Below, one piece after another: positions 41,121-47,583 of a DNA stretch of 47,583 bases. The stretch covers positions 1 to 47,583 of the forward strand of contig NZ_KB898494.1 of assembly GCF_000377645.1 (NCBI RefSeq), read 5' to 3'. The notes under the pieces are model-generated. The model saw only the letters and a list, made by a program, of their open reading frames with translations. It was not told where the DNA came from and did no database searches. The stretch is from Thiomonas sp. FB-6 (GTDB lineage: Bacteria; Pseudomonadota; Gammaproteobacteria; Burkholderiales; Burkholderiaceae_C). Made by a program: the position numbers and the translations under genes. The stretch's first letter is position 1; the number at the start of each line of letters is the position of its first letter.

Positions 41121-42212
41121 TCAGCGCTCGTCGAAGGAGATCTCGACCTTCTCGGTCAGCGGGTGGGCCTGGCAGGCCAGGATGAAGCCGGCCTCGAGGT
41201 CGGCCTTCTCCAGCGCGAAATTGCGGTCCATGCGCACCTCGCCGCACAGCAGGCGGGCGCGGCAGGTGCCGCACACGCCCGAGGTGCAGGAGTAGGGCAG
41301 GTCCAGCCCGGCGGCTCCCGCCACGTCGAGGATGCTGGGGTCGCCCTGGCGGAAGTCCACCGTGTGCGACAGGCCGTCGCGCCGGATGGTCACGCGCGCC
41401 AGCGGCGGGTCGCGGGTCTCGACATGGTGCATCACCGCGCCGGCCGGCTGCTCGCCGGCCTGGCCCGGTGCCACGCCGAAACGTTCGATGTGGATGCGCT
41501 CGGCCGGCACCCCGGCGGCCAGCAGCGCGCTCTCGGCCTGGTCGTTCATCTGGTAGGGGCCGCAGATGAAGGCGTGGTCCACCGTGGCCGCCGGCACCAC
41601 GCGCTGCAGGAAGGCGCCCACGCGCTCGGCGTCCAGCACCCCCTGGTGCAGCTCCGAGTCGCTGTGCTCGTCGGAGAACACGTAGTGCAGTTGCAGGCGC
41701 GCGAGGAAACGGTTCTTCAGGTCCTCGAGTTCCTCCTTGAACATCGTGGAGCGCAGGCCGCGGTTGCCGTACAGCAGCGTGAAGCGGCTGCGCGGCTCGT
41801 GGCTGAGCACGGTCTTCAGGATGGACAGCACCGGCGTGATGCCGCTGCCCCCGGCGATGCCCAGGTAGTGACGCGCGTCGCGCGGGTCCAGGGGCACGTA
41901 GAAGCGCCCCTGCGGCGGCATGATCTCGATGCTGTCGCCGGCCCGCAGGGACTGCGCGATCCAGTTGGAGAACACGCCGCCGCGTACCTTGCGCACGCCG
42001 ATGCGCAGCAGCGCGTCGCCGACGCCCGCGCACACCGAATACGAACGCCGCAGCTCCTTGCCGTCCATGTGCGTGCGCAGCGTGAGGTACTGCCCCTGGG
42101 TGAAGGCGAAGCGCTCGCGCAACTCGGCCGGCACGTCGAAACTGACGATGACCGCTTCTTCGGTGTCGGGTTCGACGGCACGCACGCGCAGGGAGTAGAA
42201 ATGGGTGTCCAT
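41121..42212 (-). CDS. paaE: Phenylacetyl-CoA epoxidase reductase PaaE
   Basis: A 363-residue reductase passing electrons from NADPH to the PaaAC oxygenase. An FAD/NAD(P)-binding ferredoxin-reductase part occupies residues 1-240, with RRSYSVCAG (flavin), GIAGGSGITPVLSILKTVL and FICGPYQMND (nucleotide). A C-terminal plant-type 2Fe-2S domain has Cys spacing C-x4-C-x2-C in CTSGVCGTC and a final Cys in ILACQAHP. Start MDTHFYSLRVRAVEPDTEEA. It is last of paaABCDE, 38 bp after paaD. Confidence 0.94.
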   Translation of the reverse strand: MDTHFYSLRVRAVEPDTEEAVIVSFDVPAELRERFAFTQGQYLTLRTHMDGKELRRSYSVCAGVGDALLRIGVRKVRGGVFSNWIAQSLRAGDSIEIMPPQGRFYVPLDPRDARHYLGIAGGSGITPVLSILKTVLSHEPRSRFTLLYGNRGLRSTMFKEELEDLKNRFLARLQLHYVFSDEHSDSELHQGVLDAERVGAFLQRVVPAATVDHAFICGPYQMNDQAESALLAAGVPAERIHIERFGVAPGQAGEQPAGAVMHHVETRDPPLARVTIRRDGLSHTVDFRQGDPSILDVAGAAGLDLPYSCTSGVCGTCRARLLCGEVRMDRNFALEKADLEAGFILACQAHPLTEKVEISFDER

Positions 42213-42250
42213 GACGTAGGCGCTGCGCTCGCGCGCGCTTGTTGCGGGTT

Positions 42251-42784
42251 CTAGAAGGGCTTGAAGTAGTCGAAGGGCTCGGCGCAGTCCAGGCAGCGCC
42301 AAAGCGCCTTGCAGGGCGTGGAGCCGAAGCCGGCGATCTGCGCCGTGTGCGTGCTGCCGCAGCGCGGGCACGCGGGTGCATCGCGGCGCGGCAGCACGAA
42401 CACCTCGCCGCCGGCCGGCAGCGCCGCCTGCGCCGCCGCGCAGGCCGGGGGCGGGGCGATGCCGTACTCGCGCAGCTTGCGCCGGCCGTCCTCGCTGATC
42501 CAGTCGGTGGTCCAGGCCGGCGCGCGGCGCAACTCGGTGCGCACCGGGCCCAGGCCGGCGTCCAGCAGCGCCTGGCGCACGTCGCGCTCGATCATCTCGG
42601 TGGCCGGGCAGCCCGAATAGGTGGGAGTCAGCACCACCTGCAGCGCGCCGTCCTCGCCTTCGCTCACGTCGCGCACGATGCCCAGCTCGCACACCGACAC
42701 CGCGGGGATTTCCGGGTCGGGCACGCCCGCCAGCACCTGCCAGGCGCGGCCCGCGCGGGCGCCGGCCTGCGCCGTGGAGTTCAC
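42251..42784 (-). CDS. paaD: Phenylacetyl-CoA epoxidase accessory protein PaaD
   Basis: A 177-residue PaaD: an N-terminal MIP18/DUF59 domain (LAGVPDPEIPAVSVCELGIV, then TPTYSGCPATEMIERDVRQA) and a C-terminal Cys cluster (CPRCGSTHTA, then CKALWRCLDC). It is thought to help mature the iron centres of the complex. It starts with GTG at 42784, overlapping the paaC stop (GTGA), so it is translationally coupled. Confidence 0.93.
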   Translation of the reverse strand: MNSTAQAGARAGRAWQVLAGVPDPEIPAVSVCELGIVRDVSEGEDGALQVVLTPTYSGCPATEMIERDVRQALLDAGLGPVRTELRRAPAWTTDWISEDGRRKLREYGIAPPPACAAAQAALPAGGEVFVLPRRDAPACPRCGSTHTAQIAGFGSTPCKALWRCLDCAEPFDYFKPF

Positions 42785-43551
42785 CAGGAGCCCCCCGGAT
42801 AGGCGCGCTGCAGGTACTGCATCTCCGCCAGCAGGTGCCCCATGTGCTCGCTGTGCACGCCCTCGCGCCCGCGGCTGCGGAAGGCGCTGTCGGCGCCAGG
42901 GCGCAGGGTGGCGGCGCGAAGTTCCGCGGCCATGCGCTGCTGCCAGGCCTCGCGCAGCTCCGCCCAGCGCGGGCCCAGGCCCGAGCGCGCCGCGGCCTCG
43001 TCCACCGGGTCGGGCTCGAACAGCTCGTGGTGGTAGGGCCACAGCTGGTCCACCGCGCGTTGCGCGCGGCGCTGCGATTCCTCGGTGCCGTCGCCCAGGC
43101 GCTGCACCCAGTCGCCGGCGTGGCGCGCGTGGTAGCGCGCCTCCTTCACCGCCTTGCCGGCGATCGCCGCCAGCTGCTCGTCGCCGGACTCCTGCAGGCG
43201 CTGCCACAGCAGCTCCAGCAGCACGGCGACCATCAGGTTGCGCACCATGGCCCAGGCGAAATCCCCGCGCGGAAGTTCCACCAGCGTGGGGTTGAGGTAA
43301 TCGCGTTCCTCGCGCAGGAAGGCGAGCTGGTCCTCGTCCAGCCCGCCGGCGAGTTCGCCGGCGCGCGTAAGCACGCCGCGCGCCTGGCCCAGCAGGTCCA
43401 GCGCGATGTTGCTCAGCGCGATGTCCTCTTCCAGGATGGGTGCGTGCCCGCACCATTCACCCAGGCGCTGCGCGTGGATCAGGCACAGGTCGCCCAGGCG
43501 CAGCAGGTAGCGCAGCTCCGGGGCCTGGGAAACTCGGATCGACTCTTGCAT
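42781..43551 (-). CDS. paaC: Phenylacetyl-CoA epoxidase structural subunit PaaC
   Basis: A 256-residue PaaC, the non-catalytic ferritin-like partner of PaaA. Typical blocks are LRYLLRLGDLCLIHAQRLGE, APILEEDIALSNIALDLLGQ, EERDYLNPTLVELPRGDFAW, KEARYHARHAGDWVQRLGDG and GREGVHSEHMGHLLAEMQYL. Start MQESIRVSQAPEL. It lies 11 bp after paaB and overlaps paaD. Length is normal. Confidence 0.94.
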   Translation of the reverse strand: MQESIRVSQAPELRYLLRLGDLCLIHAQRLGEWCGHAPILEEDIALSNIALDLLGQARGVLTRAGELAGGLDEDQLAFLREERDYLNPTLVELPRGDFAWAMVRNLMVAVLLELLWQRLQESGDEQLAAIAGKAVKEARYHARHAGDWVQRLGDGTEESQRRAQRAVDQLWPYHHELFEPDPVDEAAARSGLGPRWAELREAWQQRMAAELRAATLRPGADSAFRSRGREGVHSEHMGHLLAEMQYLQRAYPGGSW

Positions 43552-43562
43552 GGGGCGCCTTC

Positions 43563-43862
43563 TCACATGTGGTCGACTTCGGCCGGCAGCTTGTAGAAGG
43601 TGGGGTGGCGGTACACCTTGTCCTCCATCGGGTCGAAGTACATGTCCTTGTCTCCCGGGTCGCTGGCGGTGATCTGGTCCGAGCGCACCACCCAGATGCT
43701 GCAACCTTCCTGGCGCCGCGTGTACACGTCGCGCGCCAGCTCCAGGGCCAGCTTCGAATCCGGCGCGTGCAGGCTGCCGCAGTGCTTGTGGTCCAGGCCC
43801 GCCTTGCTGCGCACGAAAACTTCCCACAGCGGCCAGCCGGCCGCGTCCTGCTGCTGGTTCAT
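43563..43862 (-). CDS. paaB: Phenylacetyl-CoA epoxidase subunit PaaB
   Basis: A 99-residue PaaB. WPLWEVFVRSKAGLDHKHCG, then SLHAPDSKLALELARDVYTR and EGCSIWVVRS, then YFDPMEDKVYRHPTFYKLP are the family's usual sequence. PaaB bridges the PaaAC heterodimers. Start MNQQQDAAGWPLWEVF. It is 25 bp after paaA in the same operon. Confidence 0.95.
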   Translation of the reverse strand: MNQQQDAAGWPLWEVFVRSKAGLDHKHCGSLHAPDSKLALELARDVYTRRQEGCSIWVVRSDQITASDPGDKDMYFDPMEDKVYRHPTFYKLPAEVDHM

Positions 43863-43887
43863 GATGCTTGCTCCGTGGATGGGGGAA

Positions 43888-44895
43888 TCAGGCCGCCTGC
43901 CGTTGCTGGCGTGCCTGCTGCTTGTCCGCGTGTGCCCGTGCCGCCTCGCGCACCCAGGCACCGTCCTCCCAGGCCTGCACGCGCGCGGCCAGGCGCTCGC
44001 GGTTGCAGGGCCCGTCGCCGGCGACCACGCGGCGGAACTCCTCCCAGTCGATGGGGCCGAAGTCGTAGTGGCCGCGCTCTTCGTTCCAGGCCAGCAGCGG
44101 GTCGGGCAGGCTCACGCCCAGCACCTTGGCCTGCTCGACCGTGGCGTCGACGAACTTCTGGCGCAGATCGTCGTTGGACATCCGCTTGATGCCCCAGCGC
44201 ATGCTCTGCGCGCCATGGGTGCTGGAGTCGTCCGGCGGGCCGAACATCATCAGGCTGGGCCACCACCAGCGGTTCACCGCGTCCTGCACCATCTCGCGCT
44301 GGGCCTGGGTGCCGTCGCGCATCATGGTCAGCAGCGCGTCATAGCCCTGGCGCTGATGGAAGCTCTCCTCGCGGCAGACGCGGATCATCGCCCGCGCATA
44401 GGGCGCGTAGGAGCAGCGGCACAGAGGCACCTGGTTCATGATGGCCGCGCCGTCCACCAGCCAGCCGATGACTCCGACGTCGGCCCAGCTCAGCGTGGGG
44501 TAATTGAAGATGGAGCTGTACTTGGCGCGCCCCTGGTGCAGCGCGTCGAGCATGTCGTCGCGCGAGGTGCCCAGGGTCTCCGCCGCGGCGTACAGGTACA
44601 GGCCGTGGCCGCCTTCGTCCTGCACCTTGGCCAGCAGGATGGCCTTGCGCTTGAGGGTGGGCGCGCGGCTGATCCAGTTGCCCTCGGGCAGCATGCCGAC
44701 GATCTCCGAATGCGCGTGCTGGCTGATCTGGCGCACCAGGGTCTTGCGGTAGTGCTCGGGCATCCAGTCCTTGGCCTCGATGAAGCCGCCGCCGTCGATG
44801 CGGGCGTCGAAGCGGCGCAACAGTTCCTGCTCGGCCGCGTGCTGCGGGGCCTGCGCCTGGTCCTGCGGGCCGATGTCCATGGCTTGGGTGTACAT
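43888..44895 (-). CDS. paaA: Phenylacetyl-CoA epoxidase catalytic subunit PaaA
   Basis: A 335-residue diiron oxygenase subunit that converts phenylacetyl-CoA to its 1,2-epoxide. Iron ligands are visible in [36 protein letters not shown] (ExxH), [20 protein letters not shown] and [16 protein letters not shown] (ExxH). Start [13 protein letters not shown] at 44895; an in-frame ATG at 44970 lies inside the promoter/operator and is rejected. First gene of paaABCDE. Downstream pathway genes (paaG, paaZ, paaJ, paaK) are not in the window. Confidence 0.95.
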   Translation of the reverse strand: MYTQAMDIGPQDQAQAPQHAAEQELLRRFDARIDGGGFIEAKDWMPEHYRKTLVRQISQHAHSEIVGMLPEGNWISRAPTLKRKAILLAKVQDEGGHGLYLYAAAETLGTSRDDMLDALHQGRAKYSSIFNYPTLSWADVGVIGWLVDGAAIMNQVPLCRCSYAPYARAMIRVCREESFHQRQGYDALLTMMRDGTQAQREMVQDAVNRWWWPSLMMFGPPDDSSTHGAQSMRWGIKRMSNDDLRQKFVDATVEQAKVLGVSLPDPLLAWNEERGHYDFGPIDWEEFRRVVAGDGPCNRERLAARVQAWEDGAWVREAARAHADKQQARQQRQAA

Positions 44896-44969
44896 GGCGG
44901 GCGAATCGGTGGGGGGGATCGGAGCACGACCGCTGAACGGCCGCACGAAGCCGGCTGAAAGCAAATTCA

Positions 44970-45015
44970 ACCAACCGGTCGGTCAATAATACGGGCGTGC
45001 CGAGGCCCCGTGCAA
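44970..45015 (-). promoter_or_regulatory. paa operon promoter and PaaR/TetR-like operator
   Basis: On the minus strand TTGCAC (45015-45010), an 18-bp spacer and TATTAT (44991-44986) form the promoter. Directly downstream the near-palindrome ACCGACCGGTTGGT (44983-44970) covers the start point, matching the TetR-type operators found before beta-proteobacterial paa operons. The regulator gene itself is not in the window. The rest of the 355-bp gap 44896-45250 holds only the palindrome at 45161. Confidence 0.75.
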
Positions 45016-45160
45016 GGCGCGCCACCCGGTACAAACCCTGGGCGTGCGTCCCAGGGCAGGCCGCTGCGTGGCTGGCGGGCAGGCTAGGAGGAGCCTGGGC
45101 GGCAGAGGCCGAGCCTGCTGCAATTCGCCAGGGCCGGTCCATTCCGGCGTCGACTCGTCG

Positions 45161-45180
45161 CCCATAGTGCCCACTATGGG
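45161..45180. repeat. 20-bp inverted repeat between the paa operon and the symporter
   Basis: CCCATAGTG and CACTATGGG flank two central C bases. It lies 71 bp past the symporter stop and about 145 bp upstream of the paa -35 box. It is too short-looped for an efficient terminator and lacks a T-run; it may be an operator. Confidence 0.5.
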
Positions 45181-45250
45181 TTCCTCGCCGCCCCCGAACT
45201 GTCCTCGCTCCTGACGAATTTCGCGACGGCTCCCTCTGCCGCCCAGGTCC

Positions 45251-46813
45251 CTAGGCGAAGGCCAGCAGAATCCCCAGGCAGCCCAGCAGCACGGCCAGCG
45301 CCCCCAGGCGTACGTCCAGGGGCAGGCGGGGCAGGTTGTCCCGGCGCACCAGTTCCAGGCGGGCCGAACCCGGCTCCGGCCGGTCGGCGGCGCCCACGGC
45401 GCGCATCCAGCATGCCGCCAGCAGCAGCGTGATGGCGAACACCACGCTGCCCACCACCGCATAGTGCAGGCTCAGCCAGCCCATCAGCTTGGCCCCGAAC
45501 AGCAGTGCGCTGGCGGCATGCGCGCTGGCCAGCGTGCGCAGCGCCGCGGCGGGGCCGAAGCCCCGGCAGGCCAGGCCGAGCGTGAACAAGGCCAGCACCG
45601 GCGGCACGATGTAGGCGAGCAGTTCCTGCAGATAGGCCCAGAGCCCCGGGAAATGCTGGATGTTCGGTGCCCACAGTCCGGCGCCCAGGGCGAACAGCAC
45701 GGTGGCCACCCGCCCGATCCGCGCCGAACGGGCGCTGCTCAGCCAGGGCCGGGCCGGCTGCACGAAATCCGAGACCAGCAGCGTGGCCGCGGAGTTCAGC
45801 GTGGCCGAGCAGGTGGACATCAAGGCCGCCAGCAGGCCGGCCAGCACGATGCCGGCCAGGCCCGCCGGCACGAAGCGCGCCACCATGGTGGGCCAGGCCT
45901 GGTCCGGCTGCTCCAGCCCCGGCAGCAGCGGAATGGCCAACGCGCCGGGCAGGGTCATCAGGAACAGCGGCAGCAGCTTGAGCGCGCCCGCGATCATCGC
46001 GCCGCGGGAGGCCGCGGCCAGGTCGCGCGCCCCCAGCACGCGCTGGGCGATGTGCTGGGCCAGGTTCCAGTAATAGAAGCAGGCCACGGGCACGCCGGTG
46101 AGCAGCCCGATCCAGGGTAGCCCGGGGTCGTCCGAGGGGCGGATCAGGTGCAGGTGCTCGGGCGGCACCTGGCGCAGCACCTGGGCCCAGGAGAAGTCGA
46201 ACTTGCTGAACACGATCAGCGCCAGCGTGGCCGAGCCGAGCAGCAGCACCACGGTCTGCATCACGTCCGTGTAGACCACCGCGCGCAATCCGCCCGCGGC
46301 CGTGTAGAGGGCCGTGAACAGCGCGATGGCCAGCGTGGCGTGCAGCATCTCCAGGCCGGGCAGGAAGGTGCGTAGCACCAGCGCGCCGGCATACAGGCCG
46401 CCCGAGGTGTCCACGACCATCACCAGCACCAGGGTCATGCCGGAGAGGTACTTGCGCAGGCGCGAGTCGAAGCGCCGTTCCATGAATTCGGGGATGGTGG
46501 CCACGCGCGAGCGCACCAGGACCGGCAGGATGAGATAGGCCGACACCACCAGCGTGAGGCTGGCCATCCATTCGTAGCTGGCCACCGAGATGCCGTGCCG
46601 ATACGCCTCGCCCGGCAGGCCCAGCAGCGTATCCGAGGACATGTTCGACGAGAACAGCGAGAAGCCCACGGCCACCGGGCCCAGCGAGCGTCCCGCCAGG
46701 AAGAGTTCCAGCGAGGTGGTCTTGCCGCGCGCGGTCCACAGCCCGATGGCCGCCGTGAGCACGAAGTACACGGCGATGGCGATGAAGTCCAGGGGCTGCA
46801 GGGTCATGGGCAT
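45251..46813 (-). CDS. Sodium:solute symporter (SSS/SGLT family)
   Basis: A 520-residue inner-membrane symporter with about 13-14 hydrophobic segments. Family features are FLAGRSLGPVAVGFSLFSSN with MSSDTLLGLPGEAYRHGISV, RVATIPEFMERRFDSRLRKY, TAAGGLRAVVYTDVMQTVVL and LAALMSTCSATLNSAATLLV. The SGLT-type layout suggests a sugar or small organic solute; the substrate cannot be set. Two in-frame ATGs (46813, 46807) are equally possible starts. It is monocistronic and reads toward the paa promoter. Confidence 0.9.
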   Translation of the reverse strand: MPMTLQPLDFIAIAVYFVLTAAIGLWTARGKTTSLELFLAGRSLGPVAVGFSLFSSNMSSDTLLGLPGEAYRHGISVASYEWMASLTLVVSAYLILPVLVRSRVATIPEFMERRFDSRLRKYLSGMTLVLVMVVDTSGGLYAGALVLRTFLPGLEMLHATLAIALFTALYTAAGGLRAVVYTDVMQTVVLLLGSATLALIVFSKFDFSWAQVLRQVPPEHLHLIRPSDDPGLPWIGLLTGVPVACFYYWNLAQHIAQRVLGARDLAAASRGAMIAGALKLLPLFLMTLPGALAIPLLPGLEQPDQAWPTMVARFVPAGLAGIVLAGLLAALMSTCSATLNSAATLLVSDFVQPARPWLSSARSARIGRVATVLFALGAGLWAPNIQHFPGLWAYLQELLAYIVPPVLALFTLGLACRGFGPAAALRTLASAHAASALLFGAKLMGWLSLHYAVVGSVVFAITLLLAACWMRAVGAADRPEPGSARLELVRRDNLPRLPLDVRLGALAVLLGCLGILLAFA

Positions 46814-46841
46814 CCACGAAGTCCCGCGCACCTTAGCAGCG

Positions 46842-46862
46842 GCCCCGGCGCGGCGCCGGGGC
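46842..46862. repeat. GC-only palindrome upstream of the symporter
   Basis: GCCCCGGCGC (46842-46851) and GCGCCGGGGC (46853-46862) pair around a single G, about 30 bp before the symporter start. It would fold as a leader hairpin if transcription starts upstream. Confidence 0.5.
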
Positions 46863-47283
46863 GCGCCGCCTTGTCCCTGCAAGGCCAGGGGCCTCGACGA
46901 TTTCCCGTGCAACGGTCCGCTAACTCCGCGGTCACGCCAGGGCCTCAATAATCGACACCACGGGCGCGCTTCAGGGCGCGCACGACCAGGGCGCGCAGAA
47001 CCACGGCGCGCATGTCCCGGCGCATCGAGGAGCGAACATGCAACCCAGGCTGCATCACGCAAGGGCCCACCCCCGGCCGGCCGCGGGGCTTTGCGGGCCC
47101 GCGGCCGTTGCGCGCGCCACGCCGGCTACGCGCTGAGCTTTGCCCATGCGCGGCGAACTCGACGCTCCGGTCCTTGCGGGCTTTCCGGCCGCCACGCGCG
47201 GCGGGCCTCGCAGCGGCCTGCGCGTGGGAATCACGCTGGGCGCGCGGGACGAGCCCGAGAGCCAGGCGGAGCAAGGCATGCGG
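46863..47283. other. Intergenic region without a recognisable gene
   Basis: No frame here resembles a known protein or has a ribosome site with good coding character. Four short GGGCGCGC-like copies lie at 46962-47011 with irregular spacing (12, 15 and 16 bp). The region may hold the symporter promoter and sequence disrupted by the insertion element to the right. Confidence 0.5.
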
Positions 47284-47421
47284 TGTGTGCGCCGATGCAA
47301 TTCTGAGCCACCGTGCCGACCCAATAGTGAGCCAGGGATGGGAGCCGGTCTGATGATGTCCGGCGGTGGATAAGTGTAGGTCGTGGCCTGGGTCGGTGAT
47401 CTCCTGGTGGTCGGTTTGATC

Positions 47422-47466
47422 GAGGGGGAAGCCGTGGAGGGCGTAGCCCGGAACGGCTTCCCCCTC
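47422..47466. terminator. Strong hairpin after istB
   Basis: A 14-bp perfect stem (47422-47435 with 47453-47466) with an inner GGGC-gta-GCCC stem lies just past the istB stop. It would end the transposase transcript, or shield the element from outside transcription. Confidence 0.65.
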
Positions 47467-47472
47467 GGTGTC

Positions 47473-47583
47473 TTAGGTGGTCTGTGCTGGCGCCTTGCGA
47501 GCCTGTTCCCGGCTCTTGATCCGCGTCCTGGCGTCGGCACTGGAGCGCATGAAGCGGATCGACTCGTTGCCGGTCTCGACGAT
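47473..47583 (-). CDS. istB: IS21 helper ATPase IstB, C-terminal fragment
   Basis: The last 36 codons of an IstB-like protein read in from the right edge: IVETGNESIRFMRSSADART followed by a basic tail and a TAA at 47473-47475. The xxETGNESxRF motif is the usual C-terminus of IS21-family IstB, the DnaA/DnaC-like ATPase that directs IstA to its target. The rest of istB and istA lie beyond the window. Confidence 0.75.
   Translation of the reverse strand: MVETGNESIRFMRSSADARTRIKSREQARKAPAQTT

Larger units (their letters stand above)
47284..47583 (-). mobile_element. IS21-family insertion sequence, right part cut by window edge
   Basis: The element end is placed near 47284 on the basis of paired subterminal repeats: CAAT-tct-GAGCCA (47298-47310) and CAAT-agt-GAGCCA (47322-47334), 24 bp apart. 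Multiple short terminal repeats are typical of IS21. The 3' end of the helper gene istB follows. The exact boundary and target duplication cannot be read because the other end is outside the window. Confidence 0.6.

Noticed and set aside
44896-44970. Upstream in-frame start for paaA at 44970
   Set aside because: That ATG lies within the operator over the expected transcription start, and the extra residues are not part of the family.
46945-47274. A 109-codon minus-strand open frame left of the insertion element
   Set aside because: Arg/Ala-rich, with no ribosome site and no recognisable family; it overlaps the short GC repeats.

Overview
The window looks like a chromosomal segment from a high-GC betaproteobacterium, most likely of the order Burkholderiales. 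The evidence is the GC-rich codon use, the paaABCDE order, the oxidative pentose genes, the feoABC order and a GC-rich two-hairpin repeat of a kind common in that order. No rRNA, tRNA or CRISPR array is visible, and genus cannot be assigned from the sequence alone.

Layout, left to right. (1) 1-8490 is a defence region: a complete type I Wadjet operon (jetABCD) followed by the decayed remains of two toxin-antitoxin loci (abiEi-like and prlF/yhaV). (2) 8622-10751 is a PAS-PAS-GGDEF-EAL cyclic-di-GMP protein. (3) 10799-23361 is an oxidative, non-phosphorylating pentose catabolic island. It has two XylB-like sugar dehydrogenases, a lactonase, an IlvD-type pentonate dehydratase, two unrelated 2-keto-3-deoxypentonate dehydratases, an alpha-ketoglutarate semialdehyde dehydrogenase, a LysR regulator and a sugar ABC importer. 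Together these would carry D-xylose and/or L-arabinose to alpha-ketoglutarate. (4) 23704-29336 is a tight operon of an outer-membrane-factor-like lipoprotein, a periplasmic adaptor, an OpgG/OpgD protein and the glucan synthase OpgH. This is the most unusual gene combination in the window. (5) 29473-30587 holds a small unknown gene and an orphan OmpH/Skp-like chaperone. (6) 30683-33704 is feoABC behind a promoter with two Fur-like palindromes. (7) 33942-39116 is a YbhGFSR-type ABC exporter with the ATPase split into two genes. (8) 39283-41083 is an orphan ABC substrate-binding protein and a DUF3237 protein. (9) 41121-44895 is paaABCDE, the phenylacetyl-CoA epoxidase. (10) 45251-46813 is a sodium:solute symporter. 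The right edge cuts into an IS21-family element.

The main functional themes are plasmid defence, pentose oxidation, envelope glucan synthesis and possibly export, ferrous iron uptake and aromatic (phenylacetate) degradation. Regulatory signals include two T-N11-A sites sharing the pattern TCGGA-N4-TCGA at the two divergent promoter regions of the pentose island, a Fur-controlled feo promoter and a paa promoter with a PaaR/TetR-like palindrome. Two GC-rich repeat loci, at 1-103 and 20176-20404, share a 15-nt hairpin loop while their stems differ completely. All protein assignments rest on recognised motifs and remembered family sequences; no database search was run.
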